A DNA stretch of 64,000 nt from JAJDXO01 sp965207535 (GTDB taxonomy: Bacteria; Pseudomonadota; Alphaproteobacteria; Rhodospirillales; UBA2165). The position numbers and the translations under genes were made by a program. Within the stretch, counting starts at the first letter, position 1. Each line of letters begins with the position of its first letter. The stretch lies in the NCBI GenBank assembly GCA_965207535.1, contig CBDBMR010000017.1:372001-436000 (forward strand), in the 5' to 3' direction. Below, piece after piece: positions 56,003 through 64,000 of this stretch. Below the pieces are notes generated by a model. It was not told the DNA's origin and searched no databases. It saw nothing but the letters and a program-made list of their open reading frames with translations.

Positions 56003-57124
56003 ATGTTCGCTTACATCATCCGCCGGCTGCTGTTCGTCATCCCGACGCTGTTCGTCATCATCCTGCTGAACTTCGTCTTCGTGCAGTTCGCCCCCGGCGG
56101 ACCGGTGGAGCAAACCATCGCCCAACTGCAAGGAACGGCGGTGGACGCAACGGCGAGGGTCAGCGGCACCTCTCAGGGCGAAACCGTCGGCACCGGCGAC
56201 CAGGGCCGGCAACAGGTCGGCGGTGAAGGCGCCGGGGCCAGCAAATACCGGGGCGCCCGCGGCCTCGATCCCGAGCTGATCGCCGAGATCGAGAAGCTCT
56301 ACGGGTTCGACAAGCCGGCGCACGAGCGCTTCTGGATCATGCTGAAGAACTATCTCCGCTTCGACTTCGGCGAAAGTTTCTTCCGCGACAAGACCGTGAT
56401 CGAATTGCTGATCGAGAAATTGCCAGTCTCCATCTCGCTTGGCCTGTGGACCACCCTCCTCACCTATTTGATTTCCATTCCGCTCGGCGTCCGCAAGGCG
56501 GTGCGCGACGGATCCAACTTCGATCTTTGGACCAGCGCGGTGATCATCATCGGCACCGCGATCCCCGGCTTCCTGTTCGCCATTCTTCTGGTGGTGCTGT
56601 TCGCCGGCGGCAGCTATTTCGACATCTTCCCCCTGCGCGGCATCGTATCGCCCAACTGGGACGAGCTCAGTCCGGTCGGCAAGGTCCTGGACTATTTCTG
56701 GCACATGGCGCTGCCCATCACCTCCATGGTCATCGGCTCCTTCGCCGTTCTGACCATGCTGACCAAGAATTCGTTCCTCGACGAGATCAATAAACAGTAC
56801 GTCCAGACCGCGCGGTCCAAGGGGCTTGCGGAGAACAAGGTGCTCTACGGCCATGTGTTCCGGAACGGGATGCTGCTGATCATCGCCGGCTTCCCCTCGG
56901 CCTTCATCTCCATCTTCTTCACCGGCTCGCTCTTGACCGAGATAATCTTCTCCCTCGACGGGATCGGGCTCCTCGGATTCGAGGCGGCCATCAACCGGGA
57001 TTATCCGATCGTTTTCGGCACCCTCTACATGTTCACCCTGCTGGGCCTGATCATGGGGATCATCGGCGATCTTGCCTACCACGTGGTCGATCCGCGAATC
57101 GACTTCGAGGCGCAGGAGGTCTAG
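56003..57124 (+). CDS. yejB: ABC transporter permease YejB
   Basis: A 373-residue inner-membrane permease with an N-terminal helix (IIRRLLFVIPTLFVIILLNF), a periplasmic loop and the DppB-type permease core (TLLTYLISIPLGVRKAVRD, NKQYVQTARSKGLAENKVLYGHVFRNGML, the EAA loop). The loop (about 45-90) is Gly/Thr-rich, as in YejB. It precedes yejE by zero bases; the yejE ATG follows its stop TAG. Confidence 0.92.
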   Translation: MFAYIIRRLLFVIPTLFVIILLNFVFVQFAPGGPVEQTIAQLQGTAVDATARVSGTSQGETVGTGDQGRQQVGGEGAGASKYRGARGLDPELIAEIEKLYGFDKPAHERFWIMLKNYLRFDFGESFFRDKTVIELLIEKLPVSISLGLWTTLLTYLISIPLGVRKAVRDGSNFDLWTSAVIIIGTAIPGFLFAILLVVLFAGGSYFDIFPLRGIVSPNWDELSPVGKVLDYFWHMALPITSMVIGSFAVLTMLTKNSFLDEINKQYVQTARSKGLAENKVLYGHVFRNGMLLIIAGFPSAFISIFFTGSLLTEIIFSLDGIGLLGFEAAINRDYPIVFGTLYMFTLLGLIMGIIGDLAYHVVDPRIDFEAQEV

Positions 57125-58177
57125 ATGGAGGAAGGGCGCCTGCTTGGTATGCGGATTACGCCGCTGAATGCGCGGCGGATCGAGAATTTCAAGGCCAACC
57201 GGCGCGGCTACTGGTCCCTGTGGATCTTCATCGCCGTCTTCTTGGTCACCCTGTTCGCGGAATTTCTGGCCAACGACAAGCCGCTGCTGGTCCGCTACGA
57301 CGGCGCCTTCTATACACCGGTCTTCGTCGCCTACCCCGAAACCGCTTTCGGCGGCGACTTCGAGACCGAGGCCGAATATGCGGACCCCGAGGTCCAGGAA
57401 CTGATCGAGGAAAAGGGCTGGATCCTCTGGCCGCCGATTCCCTATTCCTTCGATACCATCGTCTTCGACCTGCCTCGGCCCGCGCCCTCTCCGCCGACAT
57501 TGCGGAACTGGCTCGGCACCGACGATCAGGGCCGGGACGTGGTGGCCCGGCTGATCTACGGCTTCCGAATATCAGTGCTGTTCGGGCTCGTCCTCACGGT
57601 CGTCTCCTCCATGGTGGGGATCGCCGCGGGCGCCTGGCAGGGCTACTCCGGCGGCTGGACCGACCTTTTGTTCCAGCGTTTCATGGAAATCTGGTCGAGC
57701 ATGCCGCAGCTCTTCATGCTGATCATCCTGGCGAGCTTCATCGAACCCAATTTCTGGATCTTGATGGTCTTCCTGCTGCTGTTCAGTTGGATGGGGCTGG
57801 TGGGCGTGGTCCGCGCCGAGTTCCTTCGCGGCCGCAACTATACCTATGTGATGGCCGCCCGGGCATTGGGCGTCTCGGACCGCAAGATCATGTTCAAGCA
57901 CATCCTGCCCAACGCCATGGTCGCCACGGTGACATTGATGCCTTTCATCCTCACCGGCTCCATCACCAGCCTCACGGCCCTCGACTTCCTTGGTTTCGGT
58001 TTGCCGCCGGGCTCACCGTCCCTGGGCGAGTTGTTGAACCAGGGCAAGGCCAACCTGCAGGCGCCGTGGCTCGGCATTTCGGCGTTCCTCATCCTGGCGG
58101 TGATGCTGAGCCTGTTGATTTTCATCGGCGAGGCGGTTCGCGACGCCTTCGACCCCCGCAAGACGTTCAGGGCCTAG
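57125..58177 (+). CDS. yejE: ABC transporter permease YejE
   Basis: A 350-residue permease of the DppC type. N-terminal NARRIENFKANRRGYWSLW, the periplasmic GTDDQGRDVVARLIYGFRIS and the EAA loop AARALGVSDRKIMFKHILPNAM are typical. The stop TAG is formed across the end of the IS insertion: TA is the duplicated target and the G belongs to the element or the flank. The natural spacing to yejF without the IS would be about 16 bases. Confidence 0.92.
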   Translation: MEEGRLLGMRITPLNARRIENFKANRRGYWSLWIFIAVFLVTLFAEFLANDKPLLVRYDGAFYTPVFVAYPETAFGGDFETEAEYADPEVQELIEEKGWILWPPIPYSFDTIVFDLPRPAPSPPTLRNWLGTDDQGRDVVARLIYGFRISVLFGLVLTVVSSMVGIAAGAWQGYSGGWTDLLFQRFMEIWSSMPQLFMLIILASFIEPNFWILMVFLLLFSWMGLVGVVRAEFLRGRNYTYVMAARALGVSDRKIMFKHILPNAMVATVTLMPFILTGSITSLTALDFLGFGLPPGSPSLGELLNQGKANLQAPWLGISAFLILAVMLSLLIFIGEAVRDAFDPRKTFRA

Positions 58178-59019
58178 GTCCTGTTGACAATTAACGGACT
58201 ATTCATGGTTGGCGTGATTCAAGCAAGACCGTTTCAACTGGCGGGAGCGTGTCATGCTTCGACGGGAACTGACGGATATGCAATGGGACCGGATCAAGGG
58301 TTTGGTTCCGGGCAAAGAGGCGGATCGCGGCTCCACGGGTCGGGACAACCGCCTGTTTGTGGACGCCGTGCTGTGGATCGCCCGGGCGGGTTCGCCGTGG
58401 CGCGATCTGCCGGACGCCTTCGGCAACTGGAACAGCGTCTACGTGCGCTTTTCGCGGTGGGCCAAGGCGGGGGTTTGGGAGAGTCTTTTCAATGCCTTGG
58501 CGGAGGATCCCGACTTCGAATACCTGATCGTGGATTCGACCATCGTGCGGGCGCATCAACATGCCGCCGGCGCAAAAGGGGGGCTCAGGCTCAGGCCATC
58601 GGCCGCTCGCGCGGCGGCCTGACGAGCAAAATCCACATCGCCGTCGATGGCCTGGGCAATCCCTTGCGGTTCATCCTCACCGGCGGCCAGGTGGGCGACG
58701 TCACCCAGGCCGAGGGGCTGATCGCCGGGCTGCCGGGCGAGACCCTGATCGCCGACACCGCCTACGACGCGAACCGCTTCCGCGCCCGCCTCGACAGCGC
58801 CGGGATGGTGGCGGTGATCCCCTCCAACCCGTCGCGGGCACAAGCCGTGCCGTACGACCCCGAACTCTACAAGGAAAGGCACGTCGTCGAATGTTTCATC
58901 AACAAGATCAAGCACTTCCGCCGCATCGCCACACGCTACGAAAAGACCGTCACCGCCTACATGGCCATGCTGTGCCTCGTCGGGGCGCTCATTTGGATGC
59001 GATAAATGTCAACAGGACC
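58177..59019 (+). mobile_element. IS5-family element (IS427-like) between yejE and yejF
   Basis: An 843-bp element with terminal repeats GGTCCTGTTGACA at both ends, in inverted orientation, and a TA target duplication (58175-58176, 59020-59021). Two overlapping frames make the transposase by -1 frameshifting. It splits the yej operon and should be polar on yejF unless an outward promoter is present. Confidence 0.9.
58254..59005 (+). CDS. IS5-family transposase, OrfA/OrfB by -1 frameshift
   Basis: OrfA (58254-58622) begins MLRRELTDMQWDRIKGLVPG and contains FVDAVLWIARAGSPWRDLP and the first catalytic Asp in LIVDSTIVRAHQHA. The rest lies one base back: SRGGLTSKIHIAVDGLGNPL, second Asp in LIADTAYDANRFR, and Glu in ERHVVECFINKIKHFRR. 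The slippery run A4G6 at 58574-58583 is where the frames meet. Both parts are intact, so the element is probably active. Confidence 0.9.
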
Positions 59020-59037
59020 TAGGGGAGAGCAAATCCG

Positions 59038-60666
59038 ATGAGCGAGCCCCTCCTCCGGATCAAGGACCTGTCGGTAAGCTTCGGCCGCGGCGAGCGCGAG
59101 GTGCGGGCGGTCAAGAACGTCTCCATCGACATCCATCCGGGCGAGACTATCGGACTGGTGGGCGAATCCGGCTCCGGCAAGTCGGTCACCGCGTTGTCGG
59201 TCCTCAAGCTGCTCCCCTACCCCGTCGCCTGGCACCCGTCCGGCGGGATCGTCTTCGGCGGCTACGATCTGATGAGCGGTGACGAACGGGAGATCCGTAA
59301 AGTCCGGGGCAACAACATTTCGATGATTTTCCAGGAGCCTCTCAACTCCCTCAACCCGCTTCATTCCATCGCAAAGCAAATCGGCGAAATCATCCGCCTC
59401 CATCAGAGCATCAGCGACGAAAAGGTCGAGGCGCGGACCAGGGAACTCCTGAGCCTCGTCGGGCTGGAGGACGCGGTCGGGCGCATGCACTCCCTGCCCC
59501 ACGAGTTTTCCGGCGGCCAGCAGCAGCGCATCATGATCGCCATGGCGCTCGCCAACGAGCCCAAACTGCTGATCGCCGACGAGCCGACGACGGCCCTCGA
59601 CGTTACCGTCCAGGCCCAGGTTCTGAAGCTGATGAAGGGCCTCACCCGGGAGCTCGACATGGCGATGCTGCTGATCACCCACGATCTCGGCATCGTCGAA
59701 GCGCTGTCCGACCGTACCTACGTGATGAACCAGGGCGAAGTGGTCGAGACCGGAGAGACGAAGAAGATTTATGCCAATCCGGAACACGCCTACACCCGCC
59801 ACCTTCTGGATAGCGAACCCAAGGGCCGGCCCGATCCGGCGGACCCCGACTCCAAGCCTCTGCTGACCGCCGACAACGTCAAGGTCTGGTTCCCGATCAA
59901 GAAGGGGGTCATCCGCCGCACCGTCGGCCACGTGAAGGCGGTGGACGGCATCACCGTCGATCTCCGCGAGGGTCACACGCTGGGTGTGGTCGGTGAATCC
60001 GGCTCCGGCAAGTCGACCCTCGGCCGGGCGCTGCTGCGGCTCGAAAAAAGCGACGGCGAAATCCAGCTCGACGGCCGGACCATTCAGGGCCTCGGCTACA
60101 AGGAACTGCGCCCGCTGCGCCGGGACATGCAGATCGTATTCCAGGACCCGGTCGGCTCCATGAGCCCCCGCATGTCGGTCTTCCAGGTGATCGAGGAAGG
60201 ACTGCTGGTGCAGGAGATCGGCGAAACCTATGACGAGCGCCGGGCAATGGTTGCGGATGCGCTCCGCGAGGTCGACTTGGATCCCGACACCATGGACCGC
60301 TACCCACATGAGTTTTCCGGCGGCCAGCGCCAGCGGATCGCCGTCGCCCGGGCGCTGGTGCTGCGGCCCAGGGTGATCGTCCTGGACGAGCCCACCTCGG
60401 CCCTCGACATGAGCGTCCAATCGCAGATCGTCGAGCTGTTGCGCGGACTGCAGGTGAAGCACGGGCTCTCCTACATCTTCATTAGCCACGATCTGAAAGT
60501 GGTGCGCGCGCTGTCCCACGACGTCATCGTCATCCGCGACGGCGTCGTCGTCGAACACGGCCCCGCCGAGCAGGTCATCGACAACCCCCGGGAGCCCTAC
60601 ACCAAGGCGCTGATGGCCGCGGCCTTCGATCTGATTGCCGACGAGACGGGCGTCGTCCGGGGTTAA
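59038..60666 (+). CDS. yejF: ABC transporter ATP-binding protein YejF
   Basis: A 542-residue tandem ATPase for the Yej importer. Each half has Walker A (GESGSGKSVTALS; GESGSGKSTLGRA), signature (FSGGQQQRIMIA; FSGGQRQRIAVA) and Walker B (LIADEPTTALD; IVLDEPTSALD). The ATG at 59038 follows GGGGAGAGC, a ribosome site that lies right beside the IS end and is therefore preserved. Confidence 0.94.
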   Translation: MSEPLLRIKDLSVSFGRGEREVRAVKNVSIDIHPGETIGLVGESGSGKSVTALSVLKLLPYPVAWHPSGGIVFGGYDLMSGDEREIRKVRGNNISMIFQEPLNSLNPLHSIAKQIGEIIRLHQSISDEKVEARTRELLSLVGLEDAVGRMHSLPHEFSGGQQQRIMIAMALANEPKLLIADEPTTALDVTVQAQVLKLMKGLTRELDMAMLLITHDLGIVEALSDRTYVMNQGEVVETGETKKIYANPEHAYTRHLLDSEPKGRPDPADPDSKPLLTADNVKVWFPIKKGVIRRTVGHVKAVDGITVDLREGHTLGVVGESGSGKSTLGRALLRLEKSDGEIQLDGRTIQGLGYKELRPLRRDMQIVFQDPVGSMSPRMSVFQVIEEGLLVQEIGETYDERRAMVADALREVDLDPDTMDRYPHEFSGGQRQRIAVARALVLRPRVIVLDEPTSALDMSVQSQIVELLRGLQVKHGLSYIFISHDLKVVRALSHDVIVIRDGVVVEHGPAEQVIDNPREPYTKALMAAAFDLIADETGVVRG

Positions 60667-60671
60667 TTCAG

Positions 60672-61502
60672 TTAGAAAGTGAAGCCCGGCGCCACATAGG
60701 CGACCCAGAGCAGGAACACGCCGAGGATCAGCCGGTAAATGACGAACGGCGTAAAGCCGGAATGCCGGAGCCAGGCCATGAACCCGGCGATGGTAATGAT
60801 GGCGAAACCGAACGAGATGGCGATCGCCGCGAACACCGTATCGGTCAATTGCACGTCGCCCGCCTGATAGAGTTCCCACCCCTTGAGCGAGCCTGCCGCG
60901 ATGATGATCGGGATCGACAGCAGCATGGAAAACCGCGCCGCCTCGGTCCGTTCCATGCCGAGGAAGCGCGCCGCCGTGATGGTGATGCCGGCCCGCGAGG
61001 TGCCGGGGATCAGCGCCAGCGCCTGGAACAAGCCGATGAACAGGGCACCGGCGAAACCCAGATGGTCGAGCCGCTTGATGGTCAGGCTCAGTTTGTCGGC
61101 CAGGTACAGAAGAACGGCGAAGCCGACGGTCGCCCAGGCGATGATCTCGAGCCCCCGGAAGATGTCCTGGTTGAATTCGTTGATCGCCCATCCAGCGGCT
61201 ACCGCCGGGACCGTCGCGGCGACCACCAGCATGGCGAGGCGGAACTCCTCGCCGCCGCCGCGGCGGCGCCTCCCGGGCCGGAACTGGCGGCCGGTCGCAG
61301 CGATCATCCCCCAGACATCACGCCGGAAATAGATCAACACGGCGAGCAATGTCCCCACATGGACCGCGACATCGATGATCAGGCCCTGGTCGGGCCAGCC
61401 GGTGAAGATGGGAACCAGGACCAGATGGGCGGACGAGGAGACGGGCAGGAACTCGGTGATGCCCTGGACCGCCGATAGGACGATGATGTTCAAGAGGGGC
61501 AA
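60672..61502 (-). CDS. uppP: Undecaprenyl-diphosphatase UppP (BacA)
   Basis: A 276-residue membrane enzyme that recycles undecaprenyl pyrophosphate for cell-wall synthesis. The two family motifs are present: EFLPVSSSAHLVLVP and PGTSRAGITITAARFLG. About eight membrane helices are visible. It converges with yejF, five bases between stops. A Ser-to-Ala change in the PGTSR(S/A) box occurs in other members. Confidence 0.95.
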   Translation of the reverse strand: MPLLNIIVLSAVQGITEFLPVSSSAHLVLVPIFTGWPDQGLIIDVAVHVGTLLAVLIYFRRDVWGMIAATGRQFRPGRRRRGGGEEFRLAMLVVAATVPAVAAGWAINEFNQDIFRGLEIIAWATVGFAVLLYLADKLSLTIKRLDHLGFAGALFIGLFQALALIPGTSRAGITITAARFLGMERTEAARFSMLLSIPIIIAAGSLKGWELYQAGDVQLTDTVFAAIAISFGFAIITIAGFMAWLRHSGFTPFVIYRLILGVFLLWVAYVAPGFTF

Positions 61503-61674
61503 GCGTATCCCCTAATCCGTTTGGGCCCTGCGCGATTTGCACCTGTATATCACTTTTCCTTTAAGTACAGGAAGTTAACCGAGCGCAGGCACTGGAGTCG
61601 ATGAAACCGGTCTCCCGCCCAAGTTGCGCATTACGGACCTGTTTCAGCGCCCCCGATTTGGCTATAAGGGGCGG

Positions 61675-62343
61675 ATGCGCACCCTCTACCACCTGTGGCT
61701 CAATCCGTTTTCGCGCAAAGTCCGGATCGTGCTGGCCGAGAAAGACCTGGGCTTCGAAATGGTCGTCGAACAGGTCTGGGACCGGCGGCGGGAATTCCTC
61801 GCCATCAACCCGGCCGGAGATGTGCCGGTAATCATCGAGGATGACGGCACGGTGTTGGCGGATTCCGGGGCCATCTGCGAGTTCGTGGAGGAAATCGCGC
61901 CGGAACCGCCGATGATCATGGGCAATCCCCATGAAAAGGCCGAAATCCGCCGGCTGGTGTCGTGGTTCGACCGCAAGTTCGACGCCGAAATTTCCGCGCC
62001 GCTGGTCGATGAAAAGGTGATGAAGCGGATCAAGGGACTGGGCTCGCCGGATTCGAAGGTTATCCGCGCGGCCCACGCCAACATCCACACCCACCTGGAA
62101 TATATCGGCTACCTCACCGGGCGGCGCCACTGGCTGGCGGGCGAGAAGTTTTCCCTGGCCGACATTGCGGCCGCCGCGCACCTCTCGGCGGTGGATTATC
62201 TGGGCGATGTGCCGTGGGCCGACCACGAGGCGGCCAAGGACTGGTACGCGCGCATCAAATCCCGGCCCAGCTTCCGGCAGATTCTGGCGGACGCCATACC
62301 CGGGCTGCCGCCGCCCAAGCACTACGTAAATCCTGATTTCTAG
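61675..62343 (+). CDS. Glutathione S-transferase family protein
   Basis: A 222-residue cytosolic protein. The thioredoxin-like N-domain shows LYHLWLNPFSRKVRIVLAEK, NPAGDVPVIIEDDG and the glutathione-gamma-glutamyl site LADSGAICEFVEE; the helical C-domain has LAGEKFSLADIAAAAHLSAV. The ATG at 61675 follows AAGGGGCGG; a TTG start at 61624 is less likely. A TPR gene converges downstream. Confidence 0.88.
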   Translation: MRTLYHLWLNPFSRKVRIVLAEKDLGFEMVVEQVWDRRREFLAINPAGDVPVIIEDDGTVLADSGAICEFVEEIAPEPPMIMGNPHEKAEIRRLVSWFDRKFDAEISAPLVDEKVMKRIKGLGSPDSKVIRAAHANIHTHLEYIGYLTGRRHWLAGEKFSLADIAAAAHLSAVDYLGDVPWADHEAAKDWYARIKSRPSFRQILADAIPGLPPPKHYVNPDF

Positions 62344-62347
62344 CGGC

Positions 62348-63100
62348 TCACTTCGGCCCGTCCATGCGTTCGAGATTGGCCCGGGCCGCCTCGGCCGCCG
62401 GACTGTCCGGCGCCACCTCGATCACCATCAGCCAATCGGACCGGGCGCCGGCCTCGTCACCCGCCTGGCCGCGCAGGATACCCCTTTCCAGCAGCGCTTC
62501 CGGATGGGCCGGGTCCTGAGAGAGCGCCAGTTCCACATCCTGCATGGCCAGCCCCGCCTCGCCGGTCTGCCGGTAGGCGCTGGCGCGGAACACCCGTGCA
62601 TCGGTGAATTTGGAATCCAGTTGAAGCGCCCGGGACAAATCCTCGATGGCCGGGCCCATATCGCCGCCCTCGGCATGGGCCTGGGCCCGGTCGGCGAATA
62701 TCTCCGGGTTCCGGTCATCGAGGTTGATCGCCGCGTCAAGCACGGCCAGCGCGGCGGGCGGGTTTTCCGCCCGCAGCCACGCTTGCCCCGATTGGCCCAG
62801 AAGGTCGGCTTTCACGGCTGCATCCGCGTCTATCACGCGGGCCAGTTCCTCGAGCCGGCGGGCAGCCACTTCATGGTGACCGAGCCGCATCAGCGCCACT
62901 GCAACGCAATGGCGGGCCGGGTCGCCGCCGTCCAAGCTTTCCCAACCGATGGCGTATTCGAAACCCCGTTGGGCGTTGCGCTCCACTTCGGTGATGCACG
63001 CCCGGTACTCGGCCGCATCGGCGGCCGTCGGCGGCTGCGATTGCGCCTGTGCCGGAAATGCGGCCGTCATTGCGACAGCGGCGATTGCCCAAATCCTCAT
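62348..63100 (-). CDS. Secreted tetratricopeptide-repeat protein
   Basis: A 250-residue periplasmic protein with a signal peptide (MRIWAIAAVAMTAAFPAQAQ) and about four TPR units, for example PEIFADRAQAHAEGGDMGPA and FRASAYRQTGEAGLAMQDVE. A single DxxxCI region (YRACITEVERNAQRG) precedes the repeats. Such proteins scaffold envelope complexes, but the partner is not evident. The start at 63100 is favoured over 63133 by the signal peptide. It diverges from the epimerase gene with 20 bases between starts. Confidence 0.82.
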   Translation of the reverse strand: MRIWAIAAVAMTAAFPAQAQSQPPTAADAAEYRACITEVERNAQRGFEYAIGWESLDGGDPARHCVAVALMRLGHHEVAARRLEELARVIDADAAVKADLLGQSGQAWLRAENPPAALAVLDAAINLDDRNPEIFADRAQAHAEGGDMGPAIEDLSRALQLDSKFTDARVFRASAYRQTGEAGLAMQDVELALSQDPAHPEALLERGILRGQAGDEAGARSDWLMVIEVAPDSPAAEAARANLERMDGPK

Positions 63101-63120
63101 GCCGTGACCATATAGGAGCC

Positions 63121-63972
63121 ATGGCTGGTACATCCACGCTTCTTTGTTTCGGTTACGGCCATTCCGCCCGCGCCCTGGCGAAACGCTTGATTCCCGCCGG
63201 CTGGCGGATCATCGGCACCTACCGGCGGGAGGAGGCCACTGCCTTGATCGAAGCGGACGGCGCCGAGCCGGCGGCCTTCGATCAGGTCGATCCGGCCCAA
63301 GCCACACATATCCTGATTTCGGTTCCGCCGGGCAGCGGCGGCGATCCCGTACTGAACGCCTTTGGCGCAGCCATTTCGGAGACCGGATCGGCCTGGCTGG
63401 GCTATCTCTCGACCACCGGGGTCTACGGCGATACGGGCGGCGGGGAGGTCGACGAAACATCACCCCTCAACCCCGCCTCGGATCGCTCGGCGCGGCGGGT
63501 CGAGGCCGAAGCGGGCTGGCTCTCCCTCGAAGGCGTACCGGCTCACATATTCCGCCTCGCCGGTATCTACGGGCCGGGGCGCAGCGCCCTCGACCAGATC
63601 CGGGCCGGGCGGGCGCGGCGGATCGACAAGCCCGGATTTGCGTTCTCACGCATCCACGTGGAAGACATTGCCGGCGTCCTCGCCGCCTCCATCGGCGCAC
63701 CGAATCCCGGCGCGATCTACAATGTGTGCGACAACGAACCGGCGCCCCAGGCCGACGTGATCGCCTACGGTTGTAAGCTGCTGGGCGTCGACGCGCCCCC
63801 GCTGATCCCCTACGAAGACGCCCAAAGGGACATGACCGAGATGGCGCGGTCTTTTTGGCAGGACAATCGCCGGGTCAGCAACGCCCGCATCCGAACCGAG
63901 TTGGGATATGCGCTCAGATACCCGACCTACCGGGAAGGCCTGCGCGCCGTTCACGTGGCCGCCGGGGATTAA
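63121..63972 (+). CDS. NAD-dependent epimerase/SDR-family protein
   Basis: A 283-residue Rossmann protein of the extended SDR type. The start TLLCFGYGHSARALAKRL is a variant nucleotide loop (GYGHSA); LSTTGVYGDTGGGEVDE and FRLAGIYGPGRS follow, and FSRIHVEDIAGVLAASI is the usual C-terminal block. The catalytic YxxxK is not plain; the region has DRSARRVEAE instead, as in YeeZ-like members. The ATG at 63121 is the first conserved start. It is complete before the window ends. Confidence 0.85.
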   Translation: MAGTSTLLCFGYGHSARALAKRLIPAGWRIIGTYRREEATALIEADGAEPAAFDQVDPAQATHILISVPPGSGGDPVLNAFGAAISETGSAWLGYLSTTGVYGDTGGGEVDETSPLNPASDRSARRVEAEAGWLSLEGVPAHIFRLAGIYGPGRSALDQIRAGRARRIDKPGFAFSRIHVEDIAGVLAASIGAPNPGAIYNVCDNEPAPQADVIAYGCKLLGVDAPPLIPYEDAQRDMTEMARSFWQDNRRVSNARIRTELGYALRYPTYREGLRAVHVAAGD

Positions 63973-64000
63973 CCCGTATTTCCCGCCAGGTCCAACAGCC

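Noticed and set aside
58957..61191. 744-codon minus-strand frame across yejF and uppP
   Set aside because: Shadow of the GC-rich yejF ATPase; no recognisable motifs.

Overview
The window is high-GC DNA from an uncultured-looking alphaproteobacterium. The main clues are an SOS-box pattern of GAAC-N7-GAAC (the alphaproteobacterial LexA site), a YejABEF peptide transporter set, a membrane-anchored CycM-like cytochrome c, a MobF/TraA-type relaxase, and dense minus-strand mirror ORFs typical of GC-rich genomes. No rRNA or tRNA gene was seen.

Layout. (1) 1-8.2 kb, core-like metabolism: a partial polyphosphate:AMP phosphotransferase, an acyl-CoA dehydrogenase, 4-hydroxyphenylpyruvate dioxygenase, a fumarylacetoacetate-hydrolase-family enzyme, a membrane LytTR regulator divergent from a DUF2141 protein and a Tat-exported carotenoid oxygenase, and a SAP-like protein. 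(2) 8.2-50.9 kb, a mosaic accessory island. It opens with a truncated LysR gene, a 64-bp hairpin element and a decayed-looking group II intron that abuts a 2,972-bp IS66-like element. That element has 106-bp terminal inverted repeats and carries a DruA-like (DUF4338) gene. Then come a tyrosine-recombinase relic, an AlbA_2 (Schlafen-like) protein, and a type I restriction-modification operon hsdM-hsdS-(broken ImmA/IrrE gene)-RhuM/Fic-hsdR. Next are a DUF4238 fragment and a complete type I-E CRISPR-Cas locus (cas3-cse1-cse2-cas7-cas5-cas6e-cas1-cas2) with 26 repeats. Two homologous, unrecognised secreted-protein cassettes follow. After them come a MobF relaxase behind a 256-bp tandem repeat with SOS boxes, a plasmid-like block (DUF2493, DUF4326, SSB, small ORFs, a five-fold zinc-ribbon protein, Uma2), an OmpA-domain lipoprotein and a tyrosine integrase. 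A second 64-bp hairpin with the same arms closes the island. (3) 51-64 kb, core again: cytochrome c, HisN-type phosphatase, yejA-boxD/paaZ-like ALDH-yejB-yejE-[IS5-family insertion]-yejF, UppP, a GST, a TPR protein and an SDR/epimerase.

How it fits together. The island stacks barriers to foreign DNA (type I R-M with a Fic protein, type I-E CRISPR, AlbA_2, a DruA homologue on an IS) beside remnants of the mobile elements that brought them (relaxase, SSB, integrase, intron, IS). Several genes are broken: LysR, an integrase, ImmA/IrrE, DUF4238, and the two cassette genes beside the array. The least explained elements are the duplicated cassette beside the CRISPR array, the paired 64-bp hairpins at the island edges, the SOS-promoter tandem repeat and the five-fold zinc-ribbon protein. 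All functional calls come from reading the sequence; no database search was run.
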